DNA of 49,631 nt, from assembly GCF_004342175.1 (NCBI RefSeq), contig NZ_SMAO01000009.1, positions 155,153 through 204,783 of the forward strand. The letters are read 5' to 3'. The first letter of the stretch is position 1, and each line of letters opens with the position of its first letter. Both the position numbers and the translations under genes were made by a program. This stretch comes from Thiobaca trueperi (GTDB lineage: Bacteria; Pseudomonadota; Gammaproteobacteria; Chromatiales; Chromatiaceae). Below are positions 17,795 to 26,030 of the stretch, piece by piece. The notes under the pieces are model-generated. The model was not told where the DNA came from and did no database searches. It saw only the letters and a program-made list of their open reading frames with translations.

Positions 17795-18097
17795 ACGACC
17801 AGATCTTCGCGTGTCCGCTCCCGCGCAGTTCGACGCCTGATCCTGAGCGGCGGCGGTTGAACGCGGGGCAAAACCGATCCGCCGCCATGCGCCGGAGGCC
17901 GAACCGGCGACGGGGGCGGTGCCTGAATATATAGCAGCTCCAACCGTTAAACCGCGCCAGCTCTCGCGGTCGTCGATGCTGCCAGGGTTGATTCAACCCG
18001 AACACATCGCACCGCACTGGACGCGGTTTAATCCTGTCAAAAGCCATATTTTCGTGTCGGCAGAGCCGGCAGTGATCAGGTGTCGTAATGAAAAAGA
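17795..18097. other. Intergenic region downstream of tatA
   Basis: This stretch of about 300 bases holds a GC-rich imperfect hairpin near 17848-17886 (GGCGGCGG pairing with CCGCCGCC) and one copy of the TTAAACCGCG element (17947-18031). No convincing gene is present on either strand. Confidence 0.6.
17947..18031 (-). repeat. TTAAACCGCG element, copy A (85 bp, solitary)
   Basis: The element is bounded by TTAAACCGCG and its exact inverse CGCGGTTTAA. Read on the minus strand it starts TTAAACCGCGTCCAGTGCG and ends GAGAGCTGGCGCGGTTTAA, sharing the CCCTGGCAG core and the GAGCTGG end with copy C. It is the only unpaired copy in the window and lies between tatA and a convergent hypothetical gene. 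Confidence 0.8.
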
Positions 18098-18412
18098 TCA
18101 AAGCTGCCAAAAAGCGTTTGCGTCCGTTTTCAACTCATTTTGAATAAGCGCCTGAAGAGCCTTCCTGTCTTCCCGCGTTTTCGGTAGCGGTCGTTCGTAA
18201 TCCGGATGCAGGTGCAGCCAGACCGCTGCGGCTATTTCAATGGCGTACTCTTCTTCAATGGGGCATTCGCTCGTATAGTACTCGATGATGGTCGGGATGT
18301 GTTTTTCCACAAACACATCGAGGCCGAGATTGATGTCCGCTTGAAGTTGATTCCGAATATCGAGATTGGTGGCGATGTCGCCATAGATGGCGCGCCCAGT
18401 GGGGTCGATCAT
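18098..18412 (-). CDS. Hypothetical acidic protein, 104 residues
   Basis: I do not recognise this family. The product begins MIDPTGRAIYGDIATNLD and is soluble and mildly acidic, with no signal peptide or membrane span. A central segment (IPTIIEYYTSECPIEEEYAIEIAAAVWLHLHPDY, quoted only to locate it by its EYAIEIAAAVW core) looks helical. The ATG at 18412 is chosen because a perfect AGGAGG sits five bases upstream; the frame stays open to 18460. It stands alone, convergent with tatA across repeat copy A and divergent from the rnf operon. Codon use resembles its neighbours, so it is probably a real gene. Confidence 0.7.
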   Translation of the reverse strand: MIDPTGRAIYGDIATNLDIRNQLQADINLGLDVFVEKHIPTIIEYYTSECPIEEEYAIEIAAAVWLHLHPDYERPLPKTREDRKALQALIQNELKTDANAFWQL

Positions 18413-18552
18413 CATGTCCTCCTGATCAAGACAGGTGTGATGGCTAGGCTCCCCCTGCATAAACGACCACGCAGGGTACCGTTTGACCGCAAACGGCCAA
18501 GCTGATACAGCATCCCTGATTCTACCGGTGAGGATCCGAGTGGGTTATGAGT

Positions 18553-18594
18553 GTAAATACTCTATTATCTTAATGGTCGAATCGTTATTTACAG
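18553..18594. promoter_or_regulatory. Inverted repeat TGTAAATA upstream of the rnf operon
   Basis: TGTAAATA (18553-18560) and its exact inverse TATTTACA (18587-18594) are 34 bp apart centre to centre, about three helical turns, in an AT-rich stretch. They lie just upstream of the putative rnf promoter and between two divergent genes. This is a candidate operator pair; no regulator is assigned. Confidence 0.35.
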
Positions 18595-18611
18595 ACATCC
18601 GCAAATCGCTG

Positions 18612-18641
18612 TTGCACGGCAAGTCGAGTTTGCTCTATTCT
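18612..18641 (+). promoter_or_regulatory. Possible sigma70 promoter of the rnf operon
   Basis: TTGCAC (18612-18617) and TATTCT (18636-18641) are 18 bases apart. Transcription would start near 18648, about 60 bases before the rseC start. I looked for a sigma54 -24/-12 pair, which nitrogen-regulated rnf promoters may use, and did not find one with correct spacing. Confidence 0.35.
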
Positions 18642-18706
18642 TTAAAAGATTGTGCAGCGCAGCAAGACACTGGCAGCCCCGCTGCAAACGACCATTGAGG
18701 TTCTCT

Positions 18707-19240
18707 TTGACTCCCATTGACGCTTGTCCTCCCGCAGATGCAGCGGACCCAGTGCAATCGAGCTTGGTTGAGGGCATCGCCCGCGTCGTCGCGATAGACG
18801 GTCGCGTGGCTTGGCTGGAGCCCGAGCAAACCACCAGTTGCGGCGGCTGTGCCTCTTCCGGACTCTGCGGCGCCAAGGGAATCGGGACCACTGCGAGCCG
18901 CCTCGAAATGCGCCGTTTCCCGCTGACGAACGAGCCGGGACTCATCATTGGCGAACGGGTCGTCGTTGGGGTTGACGAACGTGCCTTACTCAAAGCATCG
19001 GGAACCGCCTATGCACTGCCCCTGGTGGTGATGCTGGGAGCCGGCTTGGTGGCGCAATGGTTAGCCGGAAGCGACGCGATCACCATGGCCACCATGGTGA
19101 TCGCGCTGGGTGTAGGTCTCGCGGGCGCACGCTGGGGTGCCCTTTCGCTGGGTGCCCGTGGTCAACTCGCACCACGTTTCATTCGTCGGGCAAGCACCGA
19201 CGAGTTCTGTCGTACCGAATTAACCAAAGGTGCCCGCTAG
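18707..19240 (+). CDS. rseC: RseC/MucC-like protein (SoxR-reducing / rnf-associated)
   Basis: This is the first gene of the rnf operon. The 177-residue product has the RseC N-terminal cysteine cluster CGGCASSGLCGAK near residue 42, then two adjacent membrane segments (ALPLVVMLGAGLVAQWLAG and TMATMVIALGVGLAG) and a basic C-terminus. RseC homologues act with the Rsx/Rnf complex in redox control of SoxR and in sigma-E signalling in E. coli. The start is taken as TTG at 18707 because GAGG lies six bases upstream; the longer open frame from TTG 18650 has no ribosome site. rnfA follows after two bases. Confidence 0.8.
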   Translation: MTPIDACPPADAADPVQSSLVEGIARVVAIDGRVAWLEPEQTTSCGGCASSGLCGAKGIGTTASRLEMRRFPLTNEPGLIIGERVVVGVDERALLKASGTAYALPLVVMLGAGLVAQWLAGSDAITMATMVIALGVGLAGARWGALSLGARGQLAPRFIRRASTDEFCRTELTKGAR

Positions 19241-19242
19241 TC

Positions 19243-19824
19243 ATGCAGGACTATGTGCTTTTGATGATCGGGGCCGCCCTGGTCAACAATGTCATCCTGG
19301 CCCGCTTCCTGGGCCTTTGCTCTTTCATGGGCGTGACGACACGGATCGACACCGCCATCGGCATGGGGCTGGCGACGACCTTCGTCATCACCGTCTCGTC
19401 CATGGCCAACTGGGCGGTCCAGGTGTATCTGCTGGAGCCCTACGGCCTGGGTTACCTGCGCACGGTGACCTTCATCCTGGTGATTGCGGGCGCGGTGCAA
19501 TTCACCGAAATGACCGTGCGCAAGGTGTCGCCGCCGCTGTTCCAGATGCTGGGTATCTATCTGCCGCTCATTACGACGAACTGCGCGGTGCTTGGCGTCG
19601 CGCTGTTGCTGGTCGAGGGCAAGATGAGCTTCATTGCCGCCACGCTCTTTGCCTTCGCGTCGTCCATCGGCTACAGCCTGGTCATGGTGATCTTCGCCGG
19701 ACTGCGTGAGCGTCTCGCCTTGGCCGAGGTGCCGCGCCTCTTCGCCGGCCCGCCAATCGGCTTTATCGTCGCCAGCCTGCTCGCGCTGGCGTTCCTGGGT
19801 TTCTCTGGCATGAATACCAACTGA
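19243..19824 (+). CDS. rnfA: Electron transport complex subunit RnfA
   Basis: RnfA is a membrane subunit of the Rnf ferredoxin:NAD+ oxidoreductase. The 193-residue product has six hydrophobic segments. It begins MQDYVLLMIGAALVNNVILARFLGLC, recognisable from its NNVILARFLGLC stretch, and carries the conserved LPLITTNCAVLG stretch, whose Cys contributes to an in-membrane iron-sulfur centre in studied Rnf complexes. RnfA is related to RnfE later in the operon. The start at 19243 follows the rseC stop by two bases; the longer frame from 19057 overlaps rseC and is not used. Confidence 0.96.
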   Translation: MQDYVLLMIGAALVNNVILARFLGLCSFMGVTTRIDTAIGMGLATTFVITVSSMANWAVQVYLLEPYGLGYLRTVTFILVIAGAVQFTEMTVRKVSPPLFQMLGIYLPLITTNCAVLGVALLLVEGKMSFIAATLFAFASSIGYSLVMVIFAGLRERLALAEVPRLFAGPPIGFIVASLLALAFLGFSGMNTN

Positions 19825-19833
19825 GGTCTGGCT

Positions 19834-20421
19834 ATGTTGATCGCTGTCGGTAGTTTGACCGCCATGGGCGTGGCCTTGGGCGGATTGTTGGGGGTTGCCG
19901 CGCGTTTGCTGGCCGTCGAAGAGGATCCGTTGGAAGTGGAACTCCAGGCCATGTTACCCGGCTCCCAGTGCGGACAATGCGGTTTCGTGGGCTGTGCTCA
20001 GGCTGCGGCGGCCCTGGCACGGGGCGAAGCGCCGGTCACGCTCTGTCCGCCGGGGGGCAAGGCGGTCGCCGAACAATTGGCCAGGCGTCTGGGGGTGACG
20101 GTCGATCTGTCCGATCACGCCCTGCATGTGCCGGTTTACGCTTCGATCGATGAGGCGCTCTGCATTGGCTGCACCCGCTGTATCAAGGAATGCTCCGTGG
20201 ATGGCATCATCGGCGCGAGCAAGCTGATGCATACCGTCGTTGCCGACGCCTGCCACGGGTGCGGAAAATGCGCTCTGGTCTGTCCCACTGACGCCATCCG
20301 GATGCTCGAAGTGCCGGTGACGCTGGCCGCATGGCACTGGCCCAAGCCCTCCATTGATGGCGCATCGCCGCCAAGAACGGCTCCGCGCGTTGAAGACGCC
20401 GGACGGACCGCGCTGGCCTAA
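19834..20421 (+). CDS. rnfB: Rnf complex iron-sulfur subunit RnfB
   Basis: RnfB receives or delivers electrons at the ferredoxin side of the complex. The 195-residue product has one N-terminal membrane anchor (residues 5-25). A four-cysteine cluster domain follows (QCGQCGFVGC ... LCPPGG), then two ferredoxin-type 4Fe-4S motifs, CIGCTRCIKEC and CHGCGKCALVC, each followed by a single extra Cys or Pro in the usual place. GAGG lies seven bases before the ATG. The C-terminal tail is short, as in the gammaproteobacterial form. It sits nine bases after rnfA. Confidence 0.96.
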   Translation: MLIAVGSLTAMGVALGGLLGVAARLLAVEEDPLEVELQAMLPGSQCGQCGFVGCAQAAAALARGEAPVTLCPPGGKAVAEQLARRLGVTVDLSDHALHVPVYASIDEALCIGCTRCIKECSVDGIIGASKLMHTVVADACHGCGKCALVCPTDAIRMLEVPVTLAAWHWPKPSIDGASPPRTAPRVEDAGRTALA

Positions 20422-20457
20422 CGGCCTTATCCAATTTCGACCCGGAGCATCAGGCGA

Positions 20458-21912
20458 ATGAAGCTTTTCCCGATCCGTGGCGGCATTCATCCCGAATATC
20501 GCAAGGAGCGGACCAGCGAGCGTGTGATCGAGACACTGCCGCTGCCCCATCGGCTCTATATCCCGTTGCAACAACATATCGGCGCCCCCGCCGAAATTTT
20601 GGTGTCGGAAGGCGATCAGGTCAAAAAAGGTCAGGTCATTGCCCGTCGCCATGGTCAGATCTCGGCCCATCACCACGCCTCGACCTCCGGGCGCGTGATT
20701 GCCGTGACCGAGATCCCGGCCCCTCATCCCTCGGGTCTGCCTCAGCCGACCATCGTCATCGAGCCGGATGAACGGGATGAATGGTGCGTCCTCCCCGATC
20801 CCATCCCCGATCCGTTCGCTGTCACCCCCGAAGTCATCGAGGATCGCGTTGCCGAATCCGGAATCGTGGGTATGGGAGGCGCCACCTTCCCGGCAGCGGT
20901 GAAACTCCAGTTGGGGATCCGGCACCGGATCGACGCCCTGCTTGTCAATGGAGCCGAATGCGAGCCCTATTTGACCTGCGATGATCGCCTGATGCGCGAA
21001 TATGCGGATGAGATCATTGATGGCGCCCGCATCATGGCCTATGCCTTGGGTGCGCCCCGGATAGTCGTGGCGATCGAGGAAAATAAGCCCCAGGCGCTGG
21101 AGACCATGAGGGTTGCCGCCAGCACCTTCCCGCAGATCGAGGTGGTGGCGGTGCCGGTGAAATATCCGATGGGTTCCGAGCGCCACCTGACGCTGGCCAT
21201 TACTGGGCGCGAAACCCCGGCACGCAGGCTGACCGCCGATCTGGGCGTCGTGGTGCATAACGTCGCCACTGCGCGTGCAGTCCATCAGGCCGTGCGTCTG
21301 GGCCGTCCATTGATTGACCGCGTCGTGACCGTGAGCGGCGGCGCCATCCGCGAACCCAAAAACATTGCCGCCCCCATCGGCGCACGGGTGTCCGACCTGA
21401 TCGACTTCTGCGGCGGCTTTTCGCAGCGTCCCGAATGCCTGATCCAGGGCGGCCCCATGATGGGCATCCACCTGCCGGGACTGGACGTACCCGTGGTCAA
21501 GGGAACCTCGGGGATTCTGGCGCTCACCGCCGACGAAATCAACGAACGGCAGGCGGATCCCTGTATTCGCTGCGGTTCCTGTGTCTCGATCTGCGCCTGT
21601 GGTCTCACCCCGGTCGAATTGGCCGCGCATATCCGGCACGACGATCTGGAGGGAGCGGCAAAGCTCGGCGTCATGGACTGCGTCTCCTGCGGTAGTTGCT
21701 CCTGGGTCTGTCCCTCGCATATCCCACTGGTGCACTACTTCAACTATGCCAAGGGCGCGTTGCATGCTCAGGAACGCGAGCACCGCAAGACCGAGCGAAC
21801 TAAATCGCTGGTCGAGGCCCATGCCGCGCGTCTGGAACGGATCGCCGCGCAGCGTGCGGCCACCGTCGCGCGCAAGCCCAAAACGACCACCATTGATGAG
21901 ATTCAGGCATGA
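20458..21912 (+). CDS. rnfC: Rnf complex NADH/iron-sulfur subunit RnfC
   Basis: RnfC is the peripheral subunit that binds NAD(H) and FMN. The 484-residue protein has the Nqo1-like region with GMGGATFPAAVKL and the NGAECEPYL motif near residue 165. Two ferredoxin motifs follow, CIRCGSCVSIC near 368 and CVSCGSCSWVC near 407, the latter followed by PSHIPLVHYFNYAKG. The tail after residue 430 is short; E. coli RsxC has a long alanine-rich extension that is missing here. The gene follows rnfB after 36 bases and overlaps rnfD by four (ATGA). Confidence 0.96.
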   Translation: MKLFPIRGGIHPEYRKERTSERVIETLPLPHRLYIPLQQHIGAPAEILVSEGDQVKKGQVIARRHGQISAHHHASTSGRVIAVTEIPAPHPSGLPQPTIVIEPDERDEWCVLPDPIPDPFAVTPEVIEDRVAESGIVGMGGATFPAAVKLQLGIRHRIDALLVNGAECEPYLTCDDRLMREYADEIIDGARIMAYALGAPRIVVAIEENKPQALETMRVAASTFPQIEVVAVPVKYPMGSERHLTLAITGRETPARRLTADLGVVVHNVATARAVHQAVRLGRPLIDRVVTVSGGAIREPKNIAAPIGARVSDLIDFCGGFSQRPECLIQGGPMMGIHLPGLDVPVVKGTSGILALTADEINERQADPCIRCGSCVSICACGLTPVELAAHIRHDDLEGAAKLGVMDCVSCGSCSWVCPSHIPLVHYFNYAKGALHAQEREHRKTERTKSLVEAHAARLERIAAQRAATVARKPKTTTIDEIQA

Positions 21913-23009
21913 TCGTTGGGGAAATCACCAAAAGCGGCCCCTTTACCCACGGGACCAATACCGTCCAGCGCACCATGTTCACGGTGCTGCTGGCGCTGTT
22001 GCCGGCCACGTTCTTCGATCTCTATCTATTCGGCTGGCCGGCGATCTTCCTGTTTGGGGTGACGATCGGTTCCTGCGTGCTGGCCGAGGCGCTCATGCTC
22101 GCGCTCGCCGGACGGCCCCTGGCCAAGACGCTCAGCGACGGTTCGGCCATCCTCACCGGCTGGCTGCTGGCCATGACCCTGCCCCCCTGGGCGCCCTGGT
22201 GGACCGGCGCGCTCGGTGCCGTCTTCGCCATCCCGCTCGCCAAGCACGCCTTTGGCGGACTCGGCCAGAATCTGTTCAACCCCGCCATGGTGGCGCGGGT
22301 CGCCCTGCTGGTGTCCTTCCCGGTGGTGATGACCGCCTGGATCGAACCGCACCCGCTGTTCTCGGCCAATGCCCCGAGTTTTGCCGCCGCGCTCGACATC
22401 ACCTTCGGCAATGGGTTGCCCGATGGGGTGACGGCAGCCACCGCGCTGGGCTATGTCAAGACCGAACTCTCGCGCGGCATCCCCGTTTTTCAATCGCTCA
22501 GCGAATACGGGCGCAACACGGACCTGTCCTATACGCCCGACCTCATGGATCTGGCGGCCGGCTACAAATCCGGCAGCCTGGGCGAAACCTCGGCGCTCCT
22601 CATCCTCCTCGGCGGATTGTTTCTGATCCGTCGGCGCATCATCACCTGGCACATCCCGGCCACCATGCTCGGCACCCTGTTTCTGCTGGGCACCCTGTTC
22701 AACCTGCTGGATCCAGCCCGCTTCGCCCCCGGATACGTCCATATCCTGTCCGGGGCGGCCGTGTTGGGCGCCTTCTTCATCGCCACCGATTACGTCACCT
22801 CGCCGGTCTCACTCAAGGGGCAAGTGATCTTCGGCTTCGGCGTCGGATGCCTGACCTGGGTCATCCGCACCTTCGCGGGCTACCCCGAAGGGGTGGCCTT
22901 CGCGGTGCTGCTGATGAACTCGCTCACCCCCATCATCGATCAATACACCCGCCCGCGCCTCTTTGGTCGCACGCGCAAGGGTGAGCCTTTGCCATTGAAG
23001 GGGGATTGA
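21909..23009 (+). CDS. rnfD: Rnf complex flavoprotein membrane subunit RnfD
   Basis: RnfD is a polytopic membrane subunit with covalently bound FMN. The 366-residue product has about nine to ten hydrophobic segments. The motif DGVTAATALG near residue 172 matches the flavinylation site (D-G-x-T/S-x-A-T), whose last Thr carries FMN in homologues. Family blocks such as GGLGQNLFNPAMV and FIATDYVTSPVS are present. The start lies in a four-base overlap with rnfC, and rnfG starts immediately after the stop. Confidence 0.95.
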   Translation: MIVGEITKSGPFTHGTNTVQRTMFTVLLALLPATFFDLYLFGWPAIFLFGVTIGSCVLAEALMLALAGRPLAKTLSDGSAILTGWLLAMTLPPWAPWWTGALGAVFAIPLAKHAFGGLGQNLFNPAMVARVALLVSFPVVMTAWIEPHPLFSANAPSFAAALDITFGNGLPDGVTAATALGYVKTELSRGIPVFQSLSEYGRNTDLSYTPDLMDLAAGYKSGSLGETSALLILLGGLFLIRRRIITWHIPATMLGTLFLLGTLFNLLDPARFAPGYVHILSGAAVLGAFFIATDYVTSPVSLKGQVIFGFGVGCLTWVIRTFAGYPEGVAFAVLLMNSLTPIIDQYTRPRLFGRTRKGEPLPLKGD

Positions 23010-23609
23010 ATGACACAGCGCACCCTGATCCACGGCGTCATCTTAGGGATTTTCTGTCTCGGTTTTGGCCTGTTTCTCGCCCTCACCGAATGGGCCACGC
23101 ATGACGCCATTGCCGCCCGTGCCCTGGAAGACCGGCAGAACTCGCTCGGGCAGGTGATCCCGGCGAGCCTCCACGACAACAACCCGGTGCTGGACACCCT
23201 GAGCATGCAGGACGCCCAGGGCCACGAACTCACCGTCTATCGCGCACTCAAGGCGGGCAAGGTGACGGGTGTCGCCTATGAGATCTTCGGCACCGGCTAC
23301 GCCGGTCAGATGAAACTCATGCTCGGCATCGATGCCGACGGTCGTGTCTTGGGTGTACGGGCCTTGAGTCATAAAGAGACGCCCGGTTTGGGCGACAAGA
23401 TCGACGTCAAGAAAGGCGACTGGATTCTTCAGTTCGCCGGACTCGCATTGGGTCAACCACCCGCCGAGAAATGGAAGGTGAAAAAGGACGGCGGTCAGTT
23501 CGACCAATTCACCGGCGCCACCATCACCCCGCGCGGCGTCGTCACCGCCATCCGCCACGGACTTGAATTCTTCGCCGCCCACCAGGCGCAATTGCTGGAG
23601 GTCAACTGA
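23010..23609 (+). CDS. rnfG: Rnf complex FMN-binding subunit RnfG
   Basis: RnfG is a periplasm-facing flavoprotein anchored by one N-terminal helix (residues 8-28). The 199-residue product has the FMN_bind domain: GYAGQMKLMLGID, the SHKETPGLGDKID stretch, and FTGATITPRGVV near residue 168, where the second Thr of TGATIT is the expected FMN attachment site. It starts directly after the rnfD stop and its own stop overlaps rnfE by one base. Confidence 0.95.
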   Translation: MTQRTLIHGVILGIFCLGFGLFLALTEWATHDAIAARALEDRQNSLGQVIPASLHDNNPVLDTLSMQDAQGHELTVYRALKAGKVTGVAYEIFGTGYAGQMKLMLGIDADGRVLGVRALSHKETPGLGDKIDVKKGDWILQFAGLALGQPPAEKWKVKKDGGQFDQFTGATITPRGVVTAIRHGLEFFAAHQAQLLEVN

Positions 23610-24280
23610 TGGCAACTCACTACGGACGGATCATCCGCGACGGTCTGTGGGACAACAATGGCGTCATCGTCATGCTGCTCGGCATGTGTCCGACCATGGC
23701 CATGACCGCCACCGCCACCAACGGACTGGGGATGGGACTTGCCACCGCCGTGGTGATGGCAGCCTCCAATTTCATGGTCGCTGCCTTCCGCCATTACATC
23801 ACCCGTGAAGTGCGCATCCCGGTCTACATCCTCATCGTGGCGGCAAACGTCACCTTCGTCGATCTGGTGATGAATGCCTGGATGCATGAACTCTACAAGG
23901 TGCTGGGTCTGTTCATCCCACTGATCGTCTCCAACTGCCTGCCCTTGGCGCGGCTGGAGTCTTTCGCCTCGAAGGAACCCATCCTGCCAGCGCTGATGGA
24001 TGGCATCTTCATGGGTCTGGGCTTCACCCTCGCCCTGACCCTGATCGGTGCGATCCGTGAAATCCTGGGTTCAGGCACCCTGTTTGCGGATGCCTCGCTT
24101 CTGCTGGGACCGGCCTTCCATTTCATGGAACTGCGCCTGATGCCAGCTGATATGGGCGTGTTGATGATGATCCTGCCACCCGGCGGATTCCTCGTCACGG
24201 GGCTGGTGATCGTCGGCAAACGCCTGCTCGATCTCCGCGCCGGTAAGAGTATCCAAATGGCCGGCGCCCATAGCGTGTGA
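23609..24280 (+). CDS. rnfE: Electron transport complex subunit RnfE
   Basis: RnfE is a membrane subunit related to RnfA and arranged with it in inverted topology. The 223-residue product has the typical lead-in (DGLWDNNGVIVMLLGMCP), about six membrane segments and LFIPLIVSNCLPLARLESFA, whose Cys lies where the RnfA Cys lies and helps hold the shared in-membrane iron-sulfur centre in homologues. Its ATG overlaps the rnfG stop by one base. Confidence 0.96.
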   Translation: MATHYGRIIRDGLWDNNGVIVMLLGMCPTMAMTATATNGLGMGLATAVVMAASNFMVAAFRHYITREVRIPVYILIVAANVTFVDLVMNAWMHELYKVLGLFIPLIVSNCLPLARLESFASKEPILPALMDGIFMGLGFTLALTLIGAIREILGSGTLFADASLLLGPAFHFMELRLMPADMGVLMMILPPGGFLVTGLVIVGKRLLDLRAGKSIQMAGAHSV

Positions 24281-24290
24281 GGATGTCGCC

Positions 24291-24584
24291 ATGAATATCG
24301 GTATTGTGTATGCTTTGGCCAAAAAACAGGTGTGGTTGACCATCGAGATGCCGGAAGGCGCGACCGTTCAGGACGCGCTTGCTCGCTCCGGTATACTCAC
24401 GCAATTTCCTGAAATCGACTTGACCCAGCAGAAGGTCGGGGTCTTCGGCAAAGTCTGTACCCTGGAGACCCGATTGGAAGATGGGGATCGTGTCGAGATC
24501 TATCGCCCGCTGATCGCGGATCCCAAAACCCTGAAGGCGCTCGCCAAAGGAGAGCAGGCAGCGGCGCGGTCTGAAAAATCCTGA
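24291..24584 (+). CDS. rnfH: RnfH family protein
   Basis: This 97-residue protein has the ubiquitin-like (beta-grasp) fold expected of RnfH. It begins MNIGIVYALAKKQVWLTIEM, contains PEGATVQDALARSGIL, KVGVFGKVCTLE, and ends LEDGDRVEIYRPLIADPK. That last string is the family signature. RnfH closes rnf operons in several phototrophs and its exact role is unclear. It lies ten bases after rnfE with a GGATG-type ribosome site. trkA follows after 42 bases, so read-through is possible. Confidence 0.9.
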   Translation: MNIGIVYALAKKQVWLTIEMPEGATVQDALARSGILTQFPEIDLTQQKVGVFGKVCTLETRLEDGDRVEIYRPLIADPKTLKALAKGEQAAARSEKS

Positions 24585-24626
24585 TCTCTATGAATATCGC
24601 TCATCACTTAAGCAAGGTCTGCAAGC

Positions 24627-26030
24627 GTGAAGATCATCATTCTGGGCGCCGGCCAGGTCGGCAGTTCCGTGGCCGAAAGCCTGGTTTCAGAATCGAATGA
24701 AATCAATGTGGTCGATACCGATGTGGGACTTCTGCGCCAGTTGCAGGATCGTCTGGATCTGCGCACCGTGGTGGGCAATGCGGCGCTGCCGTCGGTGCTG
24801 CGTCAGGCCGGCGCGGAGGATGCCGATCTGCTGATCGCGGTCACCCAGAGCGATCAGACCAATCTCTGCGCCTGCCGCACCGCTGAAACCCTGTTCAAGA
24901 TCCCGACCAAGATCGCGCGGCTGCGCTCGTCCGATTACACGCAACATCCCGAGCTGCTCGACAACAAAAATTTCTGCGTCGACTTCAGTATCTGCCCCGA
25001 GCAGATCGTCACCGATTATCTGCTCAAACTCATTGAATACCCCGAGGCACTGCAAGTCCTCAAATTCGCCGAGGGTCTGGTCAGTCTGGTCGCCGCGCGC
25101 ACGGTTCCGGGCGGGCCGCTGGTCGGCAAGCCGGTGTCTGACCTGCGCCAGCACCTGCCGCAGATCGATGCCCGCATCGCCGCCATCTATCGCCGGGATC
25201 AGCCCATCGTGCCCGAGGGCGACACCCTGATCGAGGCCGGCGACGAGGTCTTCTATCTGGCCGCGACCCGCGATATTCGCCGAGTCATGAGCGAGTTGCG
25301 TCACCGTGACCAACCCACCCGGCGCATCCTGATTGCGGGCGGCGGCAACATCGGCTCGCGTCTGGCTGGCGCGGCGCAGGATCGCTATCAGGTCAAGCTG
25401 ATCGAGCTTGACGAGTTGCGGGCCAAGGGACTCGGCGCGACCCTGGATCGAACGCTAGTGCTGCATGGCGATGCGACGGACGAGAAGCTGCTCGCCGCCG
25501 AGAACATCGATGAAATGGATTTCTTTCTCGCCCTGACCAACGACGACGAGAACAACATCATGGCCGCGCTGCTGGCCAAGAGTCTGGGCGCACGGCGGGT
25601 ATTGGCGCTCATCAACCGGCGCGCCTACGCCGATCTGTTGCAGGCCGATCGCATCGATATCGCCATCTCCCCGGCGCAGATCTCGATCGGCTCGCTGCTG
25701 GCGCATGTGCGGCGCGGCGACGTGGCGGCGGTGCACAGTCTGCGACGCGGGGCGGCGGAGGCGCTGGAATTCGTGGTCCACGGCGACCGCTCGACCTCCA
25801 AGGTGGTCGGTCGGCGCATCTGCGAACTGGATCTGCCCCGGGGCGCAACCATCGGCGCCGTCGTGCGCGGACCCAGCCCGGATACGCCGGGTGCACCGCT
25901 CGGTCAGGTGCTGATCGCGCACGGCGATACCCTCATCGAGCCGGAGGATCATGTGATCATTTTCATCGCGCACAAGGAACTGGTGCCCAAGGTCGAACGC
26001 TATTTTCAGGTCGGACTGGCCTTTTTCTGA
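24627..26030 (+). CDS. trkA: Trk potassium uptake regulatory subunit TrkA
   Basis: TrkA is the cytoplasmic nucleotide-binding regulator of the TrkH potassium channel. The 467-residue product contains two tandem RCK units. The first starts MKIIILGAGQVG (a GxGxxG dinucleotide fold) and is followed by a TrkA-C domain near residues 145-225. The second starts RRILIAGGGNIGSRLA near 236 with its own C-domain ending near 460. The start codon is GTG at 24627. The stop overlaps trkH by one base (TGATG), so the two are coupled. Confidence 0.95.
   Translation: MKIIILGAGQVGSSVAESLVSESNEINVVDTDVGLLRQLQDRLDLRTVVGNAALPSVLRQAGAEDADLLIAVTQSDQTNLCACRTAETLFKIPTKIARLRSSDYTQHPELLDNKNFCVDFSICPEQIVTDYLLKLIEYPEALQVLKFAEGLVSLVAARTVPGGPLVGKPVSDLRQHLPQIDARIAAIYRRDQPIVPEGDTLIEAGDEVFYLAATRDIRRVMSELRHRDQPTRRILIAGGGNIGSRLAGAAQDRYQVKLIELDELRAKGLGATLDRTLVLHGDATDEKLLAAENIDEMDFFLALTNDDENNIMAALLAKSLGARRVLALINRRAYADLLQADRIDIAISPAQISIGSLLAHVRRGDVAAVHSLRRGAAEALEFVVHGDRSTSKVVGRRICELDLPRGATIGAVVRGPSPDTPGAPLGQVLIAHGDTLIEPEDHVIIFIAHKELVPKVERYFQVGLAFF

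Noticed and set aside
17787-18110. 107-codon minus-strand frame downstream of tatA
   Set aside because: Crosses repeat copy A and a GC hairpin, rich in Arg/Cys/His with no motif or ribosome site.
18601-18645. Possible sigma54 promoter ahead of rnf
   Set aside because: A GG and a GC dinucleotide are present but are 12 bases apart instead of the required 10.
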